Source of the DNA: Atherinomorus stipes
Lineage: Eukaryota > Chordata > Actinopteri > Atheriniformes > Atherinidae
Length of the DNA stretch: 64,000 bases
Reading direction: 5' to 3'
Assembly (NCBI GenBank): GCA_023101725.1
Contig: JALJCO010003495.1
Span: forward strand, 1-64,000
The first letter of the stretch is position 1; each line of letters begins with the position of its first letter. A model generated the notes under the pieces. That model was not told the origin of the DNA. It searched no databases and was given only the letters and a program-made list of their open reading frames with translations. Made by a program: the position numbers and the translations under genes. Of the stretch, positions 48,012 to 59,728 are shown one piece after another.

Positions 48012-51000
48012 AATAGCAACAGCTTTGCTGCTTGTGAGGACTGAAGCATGGCGGAGGCAGTGGACGGAGGGGTAAGCTTTTTGCTGCATTCTGGCCTCTC
48101 ATTTACACGGTAGCAGAGTTTGGAGGAGGTAAAAACACCCTCCAGAGTAAAATTTTCTAATGACGCCAGGTGAGTTCGGACAGAGTAATCAGAAGCGTAA
48201 TTGTTCAACAGTGGGTACATTTACATGGAGACTTTTTTCTCTTTTCAGTACTAAATCATTCTGATTTAGACAGTCTCTCCTAATGAGGAGTGTGCTCCCC
48301 TCGCGCGTGGACGGCAGGACCGCATAGCATCTACCAAAGGGAAAGTCGCGATAACACAGCAAAACAGCCTGAAAGCATCAAAACTGAGGAGGAGAGAGAC
48401 TTGAAACACAAGAGAGACCAAAGAAGGAATAAAGTTTGTGTTCTTGGTGGATTGTACTGAAGGTAGAGAGCAGCTGGACGGTCTTGGACTGAATGTGGAC
48501 GGGAAACGTGCTGTAATCCAACTGCACAGGAATTTTTTTCAATAACTTTCTTCATAGTAACATCTTATATGTCCTTAGGTGCTAGCGCTTCCTCTGCTGT
48601 TCTACCGTATATAATACATGGTGATATTTACACTGTAATGCAACGAAGCTTTACATAACTTCCACTCGCAGTGGCCGGTTAGAAACTTTATCAGGCTGTC
48701 ATGTTGTAATGTCGCCTATAACATCATAACGCATCATAATTGTGCATCTGTGTACATAACTGTAGTTACGGTAAACTGCCGGTTTATGACAGAAAATGTC
48801 ATTTAGCTGATCCGCAGCCATTTACTGCAACCAGAACAGGAAATTCACTGGAAGTTTTCTCTGGAGAGTTTCTTTGTGCACGAGTATGATATTGTGCACG
48901 TTATTTCATGCATGCCGAATGGGAGGAGAGAAAAAGGAGAGCAGGAGCGTTTCTCACTGGGAAAAACAGTTAGGGGCGGGGCTTACACTTCAAACTACAC
49001 TCGCTCATGGTTCGAAAATGTGCAAAATCAGGTATAGCGCCTTTAAACATGGAGGTCTACAAACTGATCGTTACAGTTGTGTGGTTTCTACAGGACTCTA
49101 ATCAAGCAGCAGCTGATACTCATGCGCTTCTACTGCAAACAACCAAGAGAAAAAAGATTAGAGAAAGTTTGAGTTTAAAACAAACTTTCTGCCGCTGTCC
49201 AGGGAATTACATTGTTCACCGTCATCTGTCAAAGTGTTAAACGTCACTTGTTGCACATTGACGTCTCGTCGAAGCATGCAACGCTACCACAACTTTCTGA
49301 TTCAGCGTTTACATGACACCATGATCGGTTTGGGAAAAGGAATATTCTACCCCTGTGAAACGGAATGATGATGTGTGAACGGGGTCTAAGAAATGGGCTG
49401 TGTTTTCTTCTGACCATATATCAATTAAAACTTTCACGTTGTCTTCACTCCACGATTGACCACAAGCTGTTTGTAAAGAAGTCCTACACGCATGTTTGTT
49501 TTGGTCGCGTTTACCAACAATGTCCAACATTTACCCACAATGCCATGCTGAACCAAATGCAGGAAGCGGCAGTTTTAGTCCGCTTCCTGCATTTGGTTCA
49601 TTTCAGTCGGACTGAGATTCACTTGTTGGCAGACGGAGTCCGCTTGTTTGGTCTGAATCAGAGTCTACTTGCTCATTTTCAGTGCTCCAAACAAAGGGGG
49701 ACTTGCCAAGCAGACAGAGTCTGATTCAAATCAAAAAGCTGGTGTGAATGTGCCCTTAGTTAACTATAAATATCTCACATTAAATGGGACACTTACTGTA
49801 TAACTTGTGAGAACTCTGACAATATTCATTTGCTTCTGTTTTTAAAAGAGAGAGAGAGAGAAATTTTAATTGAAAAAAAGTCATTTAAGATACTTTAATG
49901 CACCACTGATTAGTAATTTTGTTCTTTTCCAGACAGACCTGGAGTTTGTTCACAAAGCCACCATGAAACTAATAAATTATATGTTTATCCGTCACCTCCT
50001 TGAACAGTGAAGTGCTTCACAGTCAACGAGCGACACAGAAATTAAGCAATAATCTAAATAACTGAGTAGAGTCTGGACCGCTGCATTACCGTCACACTAA
50101 AATGTTATTTTCTTAGTGATTAAGTGTAATTATCTCAATCATTGTTCTGCAGACTCGCAGCAGCCCTCTCGTCTAGTTCCTCAGGATTCATTACCCTTAA
50201 TTAGAGCTCCTTCGGTGATTCATAAAAAAAAGCCATCATCAGGCCAAGCTGCACCGCTGCAGGCAGCCTATCATTTCCCACCAAGCACCTCTCAGCCAAT
50301 CGCAGCAGCCCGTCCAGGTGGCGGCGTAGGAAACGCTAAGGAGAGGCGAGGTCGCCTGCGGGCGCTGATTCAGGATCAGCTCTTCCTCCTGCCGGTCTCC
50401 ATCCTCTGCAGAGGCCTTAAGCTGCTCGGTGCGCAGCGCCTGCTCCGGCCCGACCAGCTCTTCCAGTCTATAAACACAGCTCAACTTGAAAACCCATCAT
50501 TAACCCGTCACTGCTGCCATAAATCACACCCACAGGCCCCGTTGTCATGGCAGCGAGAGCTACAAATTTTCAGGATCCTTGGCCTGACAGGTTTTTGGCA
50601 CATCAAGGGACTTTTTAGAGAAAGTTGGACAGTTTACATCAGGTGAGGGTCTCTGTGCATCGGGACTGAAGGTGGTTTACGCTCTGCAGGATCAGGTGTT
50701 GTTTACGGCTTTGTTGCAGCGTTCTGCTCATCAGGGAGGAACATTATCCCATCCATCATGCAGCTGCTCATAAACGTAGCAGTTTATTTGGCACTTAGTG
50801 AGGTGCAGCAGTCAATAAACATCATCTGATAATCGATGGAAGTGAATCACTTACTTTTATAGATGTTCCATTCCTTTTTACATAGTTTTCTGGCAGCTGC
50901 TGCTGCATGTGCTGCACGCGATTACACAGTTTTCCTTTTTTTCTTACTGGGATTTACGTATTTTCACCTGCAGAATGATAGCTATGAGACATATTGCATT

Positions 51001-51126
51001 TATTTACTTAGTGCTCGGCATCAGGCAAAGCAATGAAAGCTGATTTATACAGCACTTTTCAAACATACGGCAACCCAATAAACTGTATATGATCAGGACA
51101 GATATTCAGACAACAGAATACATACT
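48012..51126. other. Non-coding stretch with hairpin and possible conserved sequence
   Basis: 49551-49569 and 49580-49598 form an exact 19-bp hairpin (AACCAAATGCAGGAAGCGG). 49600-49760 resembles an end of a fish DNA repeat. 49900-50660 lacks repeat signatures. The open frame 50116-50646 has no recognisable domain and no splice support, so I leave it out. Confidence 0.4.
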
Positions 51127-51985
51127 GTGACAACCAGCAAGAGCATGACCACAAGCTGCAGGCGGTGCTATCTGCTCTCAAGGAAGTTGGTCTCCAACTC
51201 CTACAGTAATTCCTCCAAACAATAATACTGAAAAGTGACATTTCAACTAGAAATGCCTCCAGTTCCCAAGGTTTGTTGCCAAATTAGGATCATCTCAGAG
51301 CCATCACAGAGGCGTTGACTGACGTCACCACTCTACACTCATTCCCAGAGCTCACATCATGGTTTTCAAAGTTTGGGCAAAACTATGCACGTCTGGTAGA
51401 GCCTATGTGAGAATGCTTGCGTGATGATGGACTGCAGCTGCACAGGCAAGCTTCAACAAAGTAAAGGCTTGGATCATGAACAGTTCAGCCCTGGCAGTTC
51501 TTGATCCCAGCCTCCCAACCATCATGTCCACGGATGCTTCAGGTTACGGTTTGGCCGCAGTACTGAGACAAGTGCATCCTGATAACAAAGAGTGTACATT
51601 TGCATTTCCTCACATCTGCTGAAAGGAGAAAGGAAAGGAAAGAAGTGCTTGCATATGTTTGAGCAGCTGAAAACTGAGGACTTTTCTGTAGGGGACAAGA
51701 TTCACACTGCGCACAGACCATCAGGCCCTGACCACACTGCTTGCTACAAAAGGACTAGTCAGGAATGCGTATTTCACAATGGTCTGCCAGACGTCTGTGT
51801 TTCTCACACGTGGTGTATTGGCTTGGTGCATAAAATCATGCTGTCGACTGTCTCTCCAGGTGGCCTCTCCCATCAGAAGAGAGCGAGTGATGGAGCCTGA
51901 GCTGATCGCTCGGCTGGTGACAGAGCGAAAAGCCGTGCTGCTGAAAGACTGGCATGTGTGGTTTGTCCAGAACGAACTGCTCTGA
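51127..51985 (+). pseudogene. Ty3/Gypsy pol remnant (reverse transcriptase end and RNase H)
   Basis: Shifting frames give family blocks in the right order: EHDHKLQAVLSALKEVGLQL (about 51131), NYARLVEPM (about 51382), SLPTIMSTDASGYGLAAVLR (about 51510) and FTLRTD-like and TTLLATK-like RNase H blocks (about 51696-51760). At least four stops or shifts separate them. No LTR, gag or integrase was seen beside it, so it is an old fragment. Confidence 0.7.
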
Positions 51986-52103
51986 GAGAACAGATGAAAA
52001 GAGATGATCTTAAACAGCAAAGTCTCTACCTGCAGTACTCTTTCTTTGTGTCAGAAATGAACTCTCAGCCCAAGATATGAAGGCTACTTCCTGTAGCTTA
52101 GCT

Positions 52104-52487
52104 TTAAAGACACAACGTAACTTTTAGACCTTAAAAATCTGCGTTTCTGTCTTGTTTTGATGGCACACCAACGTTCATTATGCACTTTTTCAAACCATCA
52201 CTACCCAGAGGTGTCCGGAGGCTCAAAAACAACACTATGTAACTTTTCCATCCGGAAAACAGGCCATGACGTTGCAACTGCGTCACTTACCAACAAACAG
52301 ATATGAACCAGATATGAAGATAGCAGGTGTTCAGTAAAGAAACACAAGGAAACATTCCCGGACGAAGAGAGGAAAAGAAAGAGAGGAAGGGACAGAACAG
52401 AGTCATGATAAGACTGTCTTTACACAGTACAGGTACGATGCAAGATGGATGCTAGTTCAGCCGCCGATAGGGGAAAACTGCTAAAAT
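52104..52487 (-). mobile_element. Dispersed TTAA element, inverted copy 3
   Basis: Reverse-complement relative of 32829-33308, starting at TTAA 52104-52107 with AGACACAACGTAACTTTTAG. It ends near 52487 (AAACTGCTAAAA), where the expected second TTAA terminus is lost. It abuts the CACATGTG array. Confidence 0.6.
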
Positions 52488-52494
52488 TATACTG

Positions 52495-52701
52495 CACATG
52501 TGGAGCACATGTGCATACGTGTGCTTTTGGAACATTTTAGTGTGATCCACATGTGAAAAATGTGTGACTCACATGGTCCACATGTGGATTACATGTTGAT
52601 CCACATGTGATCCACATGTGGTTCATTTTGTCACATGAGCCACATGTGGTCACATGTGCATGAACATGTGACTTCATGTGAACCACATGTAGTCACATGT
52701 G
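52495..52701. repeat. Array of CACATGTG palindromes
   Basis: Nine exact CACATGTG octamers in about 207 bp, with several one-off variants between them. Each octamer overlaps two E-box cores (CACATG and CATGTG). MITF/TFE-type bHLH factors are known to bind CACATGTG, but a repeat-derived origin is more likely than a purpose-built enhancer. Confidence 0.9.
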
Positions 52702-52719
52702 AAATTCATGTTGTTTTTC

Positions 52720-53531
52720 TGTAAGGGACAGTTCAGCTGGAGTGAGTTTGCAGCATTCCTATCAGTGAGAGACATCAAACACAGGAAGGTGTCTCTGTAT
52801 TGTCCTTAAGCAAAAGCGGCCATACAGTACAACGCTTGGATTACATTCAGAAAGAAACACACCTAACCGCTGCTCAGGAGAGGAAACAATGGAAATCCTT
52901 TACACAGAACGTTCTGCTCACTAACCGTATAACTCCACACAGCAGCGCGGGGTGTCACCATGTATCATAAAGATGCACACAAAAGTTAACTTTGGCCTGG
53001 GAAGCAAATCTTCACCACTACCAGAGAAGCAGCTGCGTGATCGTGTCACTTCAAGGCAGAACGCATCCAAAAACCTACACAGATGCAAAGAGAGGAGCTC
53101 AAGTACCAAAGATCAGAGACGGAAGTCTGGTCGGAGTTAGGAAGCCTCTCCATGTTAAAAAAGGTCAAAATTTCATGCACCTGCCAGTAATTCAGAAAGA
53201 TGGTGCAAGTTCCTTTGTGCCGGAGGGTGGATGCACATGGATGCTGCTCACCGCTTTCTGGTTCCAGAAAATGCCCAGCTTTGATGTTAAATTTTAGTGA
53301 ACAGGTTGATAAAACATATTTGTATTTTTTTCCATTACCGTACCAACAAAAATCAAACCATGACTTGTGTACATACCGAACCGTGAATTTTTCTGTACCA
53401 TTACAGTCCTATGACAAATGTTTATTTATTTGACTGCACTTGCTAAATATATTTAAGCATAGGAAATACTTTATGCAAGAACACGAGCAGCAGCATTCCG
53501 GATTAGATGCAATTGTCTTGGTGATTTTTTC
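52720..53531. other. Non-coding stretch, no gene recognised
   Basis: The short reading 52992-53297 and its neighbours show no domain; scattered phrases suggest degraded retroelement pol but are not convincing. Confidence 0.35.
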
Positions 53532-53717
53532 CAGGGGTGTCAAACTCTGAGCCTCATACTATCCTGCAGGCTTTTGCTGTTTCCCTGCTGGATCCAACAG
53601 CTTCTTGTCAACTTCCTCACATTGACTCATTAATTTCAATCAGGTGTGTTGGAGCAGGGAAACAACAAAAACCTGCAGGATAGCGGACCCTCGAGGACCA
53701 GAGTTGGACACCTGTGT
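53532..53717. mobile_element. Foldback MITE
   Basis: Left end CAGGGGTGTCAAACTCTGAG; right end read inward CACAGGTGTCCAACTCTGGT. Internal arms CCTGCAGGCTTTTGCTGTTT and AACAACAAAAACCTGCAGG pair, as do ends of the GTTTCCCTGCT block. Typical palindromic fish MITE of 186 bp, without protein. Confidence 0.75.
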
Positions 53718-53759
53718 TTGAGGGAGACGTGTAAAAACTCCATTACAGTAGTCAAGACT

Positions 53760-54730
53760 AGGCCTATCGCGATAAGCAATAAGTCAATTAATCGCACGCT
53801 AAGAAGAAATGAGTGCAATAAGTTTAGTTCGTTCTCTCTCTCTTTACCAAAGACCACGAGTGACGAGTTACGCTGCATCTGAACTGAACCCTCTCATTTT
53901 TCTTGCGGAGTGATGGCTCCTGTCGAACTGACAGCAGCTTTGTCTGTTCAGCAGCAACTAAAGCAGCAATATACAGCTGCAGCCGCAGAGGCGTGTTGTT
54001 AAACTGGGCGTAGTTTGTACTGACATAGGTGGGTGGTCGTTAGGGTTAGGAGAGGGGTTAGGGTTAGGTTCCACTCATTCTACGGTGGGCGTGGTGTGTA
54101 GGGGGCGTGGTGTGTAGTGGCTCTGGCTGCAGCTGGGTGCCTCCACTAAAGAGCAGCACGAGTCACTCCGACGCAGCACTGCCTTCGCCTTCAGTGTTTT
54201 ACGTTTCACAGCTAGTGACTCAGCGAAGAGCATCTGCTTTTATTTTTGTAGTTTATTTTTTGTTGCTCGCTTATTTATTTTTCTCTCTCTCTCTCTCTCT
54301 TTTAACCAAGGCACTAACTAGTTTTAGTGGTTTTTATAACTAGTGGTTTTGTCAGGGTTTCCTGTCTGAGCCCCAAGTTTAGTCATTTCTGAAAGGCAAT
54401 TTTCTTTACAGAGACTTCATTAACTATCGTTAATATTTATTGGTTTTGGTTGTGTTTGGTTTTCATTTATTGTTATTGACTGAGACTGAGAATCCATTCT
54501 ATTAATTTTTTTAGTCGTTTAAATTTTCTTCCAGTTTCAGTATAAAATGTTCTTCAGAAGTGAAAATTTATTGATCTTTGAAAGGGTGATCTTTCAATTC
54601 TATATTATCATTATATTAGTTGAAAAATGGTTTCAAAATAACACTATCATGTAGCGCAATATTATCGCTTATCACAGTAATTTTTTATACAATTAATCGT
54701 ATAGCAAAATTTGTTTTTGTGACAGACCTA
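53760..54730. mobile_element. Non-autonomous hAT element with perfect 8-bp target duplication
   Basis: Ends read inward TAGGCCTATCGCGATAAGCA and TAGGTCTGTCACAAAAACAA. Target duplication GTCAAGAC at 53752-53759 and 54731-54738 is exact. Subterminal AATTAATCG occurs at both ends. 971 bp. Inside lie a (CT)n run at 54283-54300 and a TTAGGGTTAGG stretch near 54037-54067. No transposase. Confidence 0.8.
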
Positions 54731-54738
54731 GTCAAGAC

Positions 54739-55438
54739 TACTGAAAACAACAGTTCCTTTATTCTAGATTTGTTTCATTCACCATGACTTAGGGTACACT
54801 CACAGCAGCCCTTCTGACTCCAATCCTAGTTTATTTGCCTGGAGAATCTACTCCGTTTGGGGAGGTTGGAATGTGCAAATGAGCTTTAATACAAATGACA
54901 GAAGCGAACTGTGGTCCGTCTGTAAACAAAGGTCTTGGTTTGATTCAAGTTAACCAAAGCAGGAGGAAGCAGGCTACAACGCAAAGGGGTTGGTGGGTTA
55001 AAGCAGCCAAATGGTAGGCGGGAAAAATGGCTCTCAATTAAACATGGATAAACACAGAAAAAGTTCTGACAGAAATATGATCAACCCAAGATCTGATGCA
55101 GCTCCTTGTTTTGTTCTGATACAGTGGAAACAGTTGTCCTGCATCAACCAATGGATTAACCAGTCTTCTTCATTGTTGTCTTGTTCTCTCCTTCAGTAGC
55201 TCTTGATGTAGCACCACGGCAGTGTATTGTTCAAAAGGTCTGGTTTGCATGAGTAACAGCAGTGTGAAAGCAAACTGGGACTGAAAGTTTTGCAACAGTT
55301 GTGCCCTTGAAAAAGGTGATGATGGGAAGAGTGAACGAATGAACACCAACGCAAAGTTCTCCTGTTCACTCTTCAGTAATTAGTGCTTTTTGTTTAAACA
55401 GTGCACAACAATGCATAATAATCAATGAATACAACACA
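54739..55438. other. Flank upstream of the BEL/Pao element
   Basis: About 54785-55320 looks like a degraded fish DNA repeat (ACTCACAGCAGCCC, later AACAGCAGTGTGAAAGCAAA). No gene. The 4-bp target ACAA of the retrotransposon is at 55439-55442. Confidence 0.4.
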
Positions 55439-55442
55439 ACAA

Positions 55443-55936
55443 TGTAAATAACCCTCAGTAAAGACAAGATTTATTAGTTTCTTAACCTTTATTAACTATT
55501 TACACTGTTGTAAGGGAAGCGGTTTTATTTTGAAATGTACGCTCTTATTTTGAAACAAACGGTAAAACAAACGGAAAAGAGAAAAACGAGGGAAAGAACG
55601 GAGTGAACGTTGCATAACGGCAAATATATGATCAACAAAGGCATATCTAGCTCCTGGCTGACAGTAGGCACAAGGTATTTAAGAGTTATTCACAGTTTAT
55701 AATGTTTGTGTGTTCACGATACTGTAGTGGTAAAGCTAGAATAAGGGTAATTGTTATGTATGACTGATGCAAATGTACTGTATACAAGAGCAAATAAGTG
55801 ATCGGATGTTTGTTTTTATTCCCTTTCCATAGCTCTTACGGTGTATTCATATGGTTCATGCTTCATTTGGAGACTTTCTTCAATAAATTTGTGAAACATC
55901 AGTACGAGCGACCATCATTCAGCCAGAGATGCTACA
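55443..55936 (+). repeat. 5' LTR of the BEL/Pao element
   Basis: Starts TGTAAATAACCC and ends GATGCTACA (TG...CA). It holds a TATA-like TATTTAAG at 55676-55683 and a polyadenylation signal AATAAA at 55882-55887. By eye it matches the 3' LTR at every position over 494 bp. I could not identify a convincing primer binding site just downstream. Confidence 0.95.
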
Positions 55937-56032
55937 GTAAGAGCTTACCTCATCGGTCCCACCAACTCCTGATTGAAATAAATAAAGGCTGCATGGATTT
56001 GTTAGTTCAAGAATGCAACACAGACTGGTAAA

Positions 56033-56194
56033 ATGGAATCTTCTGGAAAAGAACCTCATGAAAGTGAGTGTCAAATACGTGAAGAGGAAGAGCTTCGCAG
56101 ATCTGCACGCCAAAGGAACCCTACAGAAAAAATGGCTGAATTTCAGAGAGAGGAGGCAGTAAAAAAGGAAAAAAAGGTTCATGCAACTATATGA
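56033..56194 (+). pseudogene. gag N-terminal piece, cut off by a frame change
   Basis: The first ATG after the 5' LTR (56033) opens a 53-codon frame rich in Arg, Glu and Lys (RRSARQRNPTEKMAEF). It stops at 56192-56194, just past two A-runs at 56161-56166 and 56169-56175. The large gag frame overlaps it in another phase. An indel in one A-run would explain the break; a real programmed shift is less likely at the start of gag. Confidence 0.6.
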
Positions 56195-58310
56195 GCAATG
56201 GAAGAGTCAGGCTCGAAAAGCTCGAGAACAGTTAAAATCAGACATTCCTGAGAGCCAAATTGCAGCTCTCATTGATACACTGGAGAAAGAAATGAACACA
56301 GTTACTGACATTTATGTTCAGATTAGAGATCACCTCACACCATCTAGTGAAATAAGACGGCGTGTTGATGCCTGTGAAGCAGTCTCAAAGGACATTATTA
56401 AAATTGCTTATGAGAGAATAGCAGGCATTGATGGGGACTTTGACAGTGAAGCAGTAAAGCAACGTCTTCATGAGCTGCTAAACAGAGACTATGCCCGCTC
56501 AATATACGGGTCCACTGCATCCTCACCTTCAAGCCACAGCTCTGCTGAGTCTGTCATCGCTGCAAAAAGAGCAGATGCTGCTGCAGAAGTAGCTGCAAAA
56601 GAAGCAGAGTATGAAGCATTATTAGAGGAGCAAAGGCAACTAGAACAGATTCAGCTTCTTGAAGAACAACAGAAAAGGGACCTTGAAGCTCAAAGGCATG
56701 AACTAAAAAGACTACAGGCAGAGAGGGATGTTAAAGCTGCACGGGCCAGACTGACAGTATATGATCAGGAAGCAAGACAGGAAGGCAGTGTGCATTCTGT
56801 TGATCTCAAAAGAAGGCAATGGCAACCTCAGCAGCCAATGTCATCCTCATCTCAACTGCCACCAATAACTCCTCTTCAATCTCCTCAAGCAAATGCCTCC
56901 TGTTTTGCTCAAGCACTGCAAGACAGCATAGCACTGAACAGACTCCCCATGCCAGAGCCATCTATATTCATGGGAGACCCAATTCAGTTTATTGAGTGGA
57001 AGTCATCATTCATATCACTCATAGACAAGAAAAACATTTCATCAGCAGACAAGCTGCACTATCTTAAAAGGTATGTGGGAGGCCCAGCACGAAAAACACT
57101 TGATGGCATCTTTTTCAGAAATGATGATGAAGCCTACAAAGATGCATTGAACCGCCTTAACCAGAGATACGGCCAGCCATTTGTTATACAAAGGGCATTT
57201 AGAGAGAAACTTTCAGCTTGGCCAAAGGTCCAGTCCAAAGATGCAGAGGGATTCAGGTCCTTTGCTGATTTTCTGCATTCATGCCAAGAAGCTATGCCTC
57301 ATGTCAGGGGGCTTGAAATCCTGAATGACTGTGAGGAAAACCAGAAGCTGGTTCATAAACTACCAGACTGGGCTGCATCACGATGGAACCGCCAGGTCAC
57401 TCAGGTGATGAAAGACACGCATGAGTTTCCAAACTTCAGAGACTTTGTTGACTTCATGATGTTAGAGGCAGAAATTGCATGTAACCCCATAACCTCTTTC
57501 CAGGCACTACACTTATCAGAGCACACCGCAGAAAAACCTTTTTCTAGGGATAAGAAGACAAAATCTAATGTTCTTCATACAGAAACAGTTGCAGAAACAG
57601 AAGATCAGGTGCAGTCACAAAGAGGCTTAAAACCCCCATGCATGTTCTGTAATGACAGTAAACATCAACTGCACAACTGTTCTGAGTTTAAAGGGAAGTC
57701 TCTTGATGAAAGAAGAAAATATGTAAAGGAACTTAAACTGTGCTTTGGATGCGTGAAGCCAGGCCACAGCGTCAAAGACTGTCGTCACCGGCACTCCTGC
57801 GACACCTGCAAAGGAAGACACCCAACCTGTCTCCATGACAACGACTTTGCCAAAGTCAAACCAGTCTCAAGCCAGAGCTCAACCGATGAAACTGCCACCA
57901 CCTTATCCCTTACCTTGGAGAATGAGAAATCATCAAGCATCACCTCCATGATTGTTCCTGTGTGGGTGTCTTCCAGCGGAGATCCAGGTATTGAAAGGCT
58001 TGTTTATGCGCTGCTTGACACTCAAAGTGACACAGTTTTTATTGATCAGGAAGTCAGCGAGAGTTTACAACTAAAGGCTCATCCAGTAAAACTGAAGTTA
58101 ACTACCATGACTGGAAGTGATACCTTAACTGACAGTGAACGGGTCTCAGGTCTCAGGGTGAGAGGGTACAACTCCACCACATTCATTGATCTCCCTCCTT
58201 GCTATACCAAGAATAGCATACCAGTAAACCGCATGCACATTCCCACTTGTGAAACAGCACAATGCTGGAGTCATCTCAGAGTTATAGCAGAGGAAATTCC
58301 ACCTCTATTA
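56181..58310 (+). pseudogene. BEL/Pao gag-protease region
   Basis: Capsid-side polyprotein plus aspartic protease. Residues about 130-190 are a Glu/Gln/Lys-rich likely coiled coil. From about 256 comes PIxFxGD-like PSIFMGDPIQFIEWKSSF, the start of the Pao gag domain. A CCHC knuckle CFGCVKPGHSVKDC sits at 521-534, with further Cys/His pairs around it (CMFC, CDTC). LLDTQSD at about 610 is the protease active-site block, with DTQ in place of the usual DTG or DSG. Coding runs into the Harbinger insertion at 58310; the few codons that remain open to 58337 belong to the insert. Confidence 0.88.
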
Positions 58311-59728
58311 CCCCGTGTTCACACCGGACGCGAATAAAATCATTCGCGCGAATGAATTACATGTTAAGTCAATGTGTAGGCGCGAATTGACGCGCCTTTG
58401 CTTGGCGCGGCGCGTTTGACGCGAATTCGCGGCGCGATGAGCCCCAAACGCGCGTCTAACTCGCGCGAATGAGGCGTTTTACTCGCGCGAATGAGGCGTC
58501 TTATTCGCGCGAATAGAGCGTATTTTGCCTATTCGCTCGAGTTGAAAAAATTGAACTCGAGCGTTTTTGACGCGCGAATAAACGAGCCCCGTCATTGAAA
58601 ATGAATGAGACGTGCTGTGAACGGACCGACGCTCTGCAGCTCGCTGCTTTCTTCAACAGTAAAGAAGGGAAAAGCGCTTTTCACTGATAAAATCACAAAG
58701 TGCTGCACACAAAAGCAGTGGAATACCATAAATTTAGGACTGAAAACCCGGTCAAACAAAACCTCATTAACCAAAAGCTGCAGATCTCTACAGCCGGTGT
58801 TCGACGGGTTGAAACGTCACAACGCGACACTCCCGGAGGAATACGCAGCTCTGTCCTCACTACATAAATAAATTGAGGTTGTTTGTTATAAAACGTCAAT
58901 ATAGTTCAATATGAATTTGTAGTCAGACTAGTGTAATATTCAGTTTGGTCAGAAGATGACGCCCCAGTGCCAGGAGTTCAGCTTCAGCAGACGTAAACAA
59001 ACACACGTTGTGTGTGTTGTGGTTGTGAACCGGTTGAAAGCAGCAGGAAAGCGGACAGTTACGAGTTGCATTTAATCAGCTGGTTAAATGTTGAGAGGTG
59101 GGGGCGAGGAGACGGCAGAGACTTGTTAAACTGAGCTACAATAGCTAGCGACAACACGTTTTTTTGTTGGAAGTTGTTGGACATTTTGGTGGAAGCGCTA
59201 GCTAGCTGCGGCTAGCTTACTCACCGAAGGCAGGTGGACCGATGCTCCGCAGCAGGAATACAGCGCCTGTAGTTTTTATCCTGGAGGGATGTGCAGCACC
59301 GATCCTCCCCGACAGAAGCCCATCAAACTGGGCTGGGAAATTCCCCTGGAAGCGACCGTCATCCAGACGTAACTCCTGGATCAGCTGATGAAATTCACCG
59401 AGCTCCGAGACCTCTGGAGAAACTGGTGGGTCCAAACACGCCGGCGTCTTCTCTTTTCAATCTTCCAGAGCAGGTAGAATGCCACAACTCGCTCAAAATA
59501 ACCGGAATCTGCCACGTTCATCTGGCTGAACTGAATGACTACGTGACAAACCACTGTTTTCTCTAGAAAGTTCAACTTGACGCGCGAATGAAGCGTTTTA
59601 TTCGCGCGTACAATACGCTTCATTCACGCGAAAAAAACGCCTGAATGAAGCGAGTAAACTTCCAGCATTCGCGCGTTGAAATCTATGCGCGTACGCGAAT
59701 GGAGTCGTCCGGTGTGAACACGGGGTTA
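58308..59728. mobile_element. PIF/Harbinger-type element inserted in BEL/Pao pol
   Basis: Element 58311-59725 with exact 20-bp terminal inverted repeats CCCCGTGTTCACACCGGACG and a TTA target duplication (58308-58310 and 59726-59728), the 3-bp AT-rich target of PIF/Harbinger. Subterminal zones 58333-58590 and 59578-59700 are packed with CpG palindromes built on TTCGCGCGAAT. The interior has only a damaged piece of transposase, so it relies on trans mobilisation. Confidence 0.85.
59217..59435 (-). pseudogene. Fragment resembling Harbinger transposase N-terminus
   Basis: The minus strand reads EFHQLIQELRLDDGRFQGNF and then AQFDGLLSGRIG, close to the EFxxLxxELRxxDxxRFxxYF and QFDxLL pattern that opens fish Harbinger transposases. 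Then IGPPAFGE may be a worn IPPxERL. Only about 70 residues survive and no DDE region is present, so the element is an internal-deletion derivative. Confidence 0.5.

Noticed and set aside
50116..50646. 176-codon open frame
   Set aside because: No family match by eye and no start or splice context; low-complexity Ser/Gln/Pro composition only.
52495..52701. CRISPR-like array
   Set aside because: Repeats are 8-bp palindromes with irregular spacing, and the DNA is vertebrate.
55937..55990. Primer binding site after the 5' LTR
   Set aside because: I could not match the sequence to the 3' end of any tRNA with confidence.
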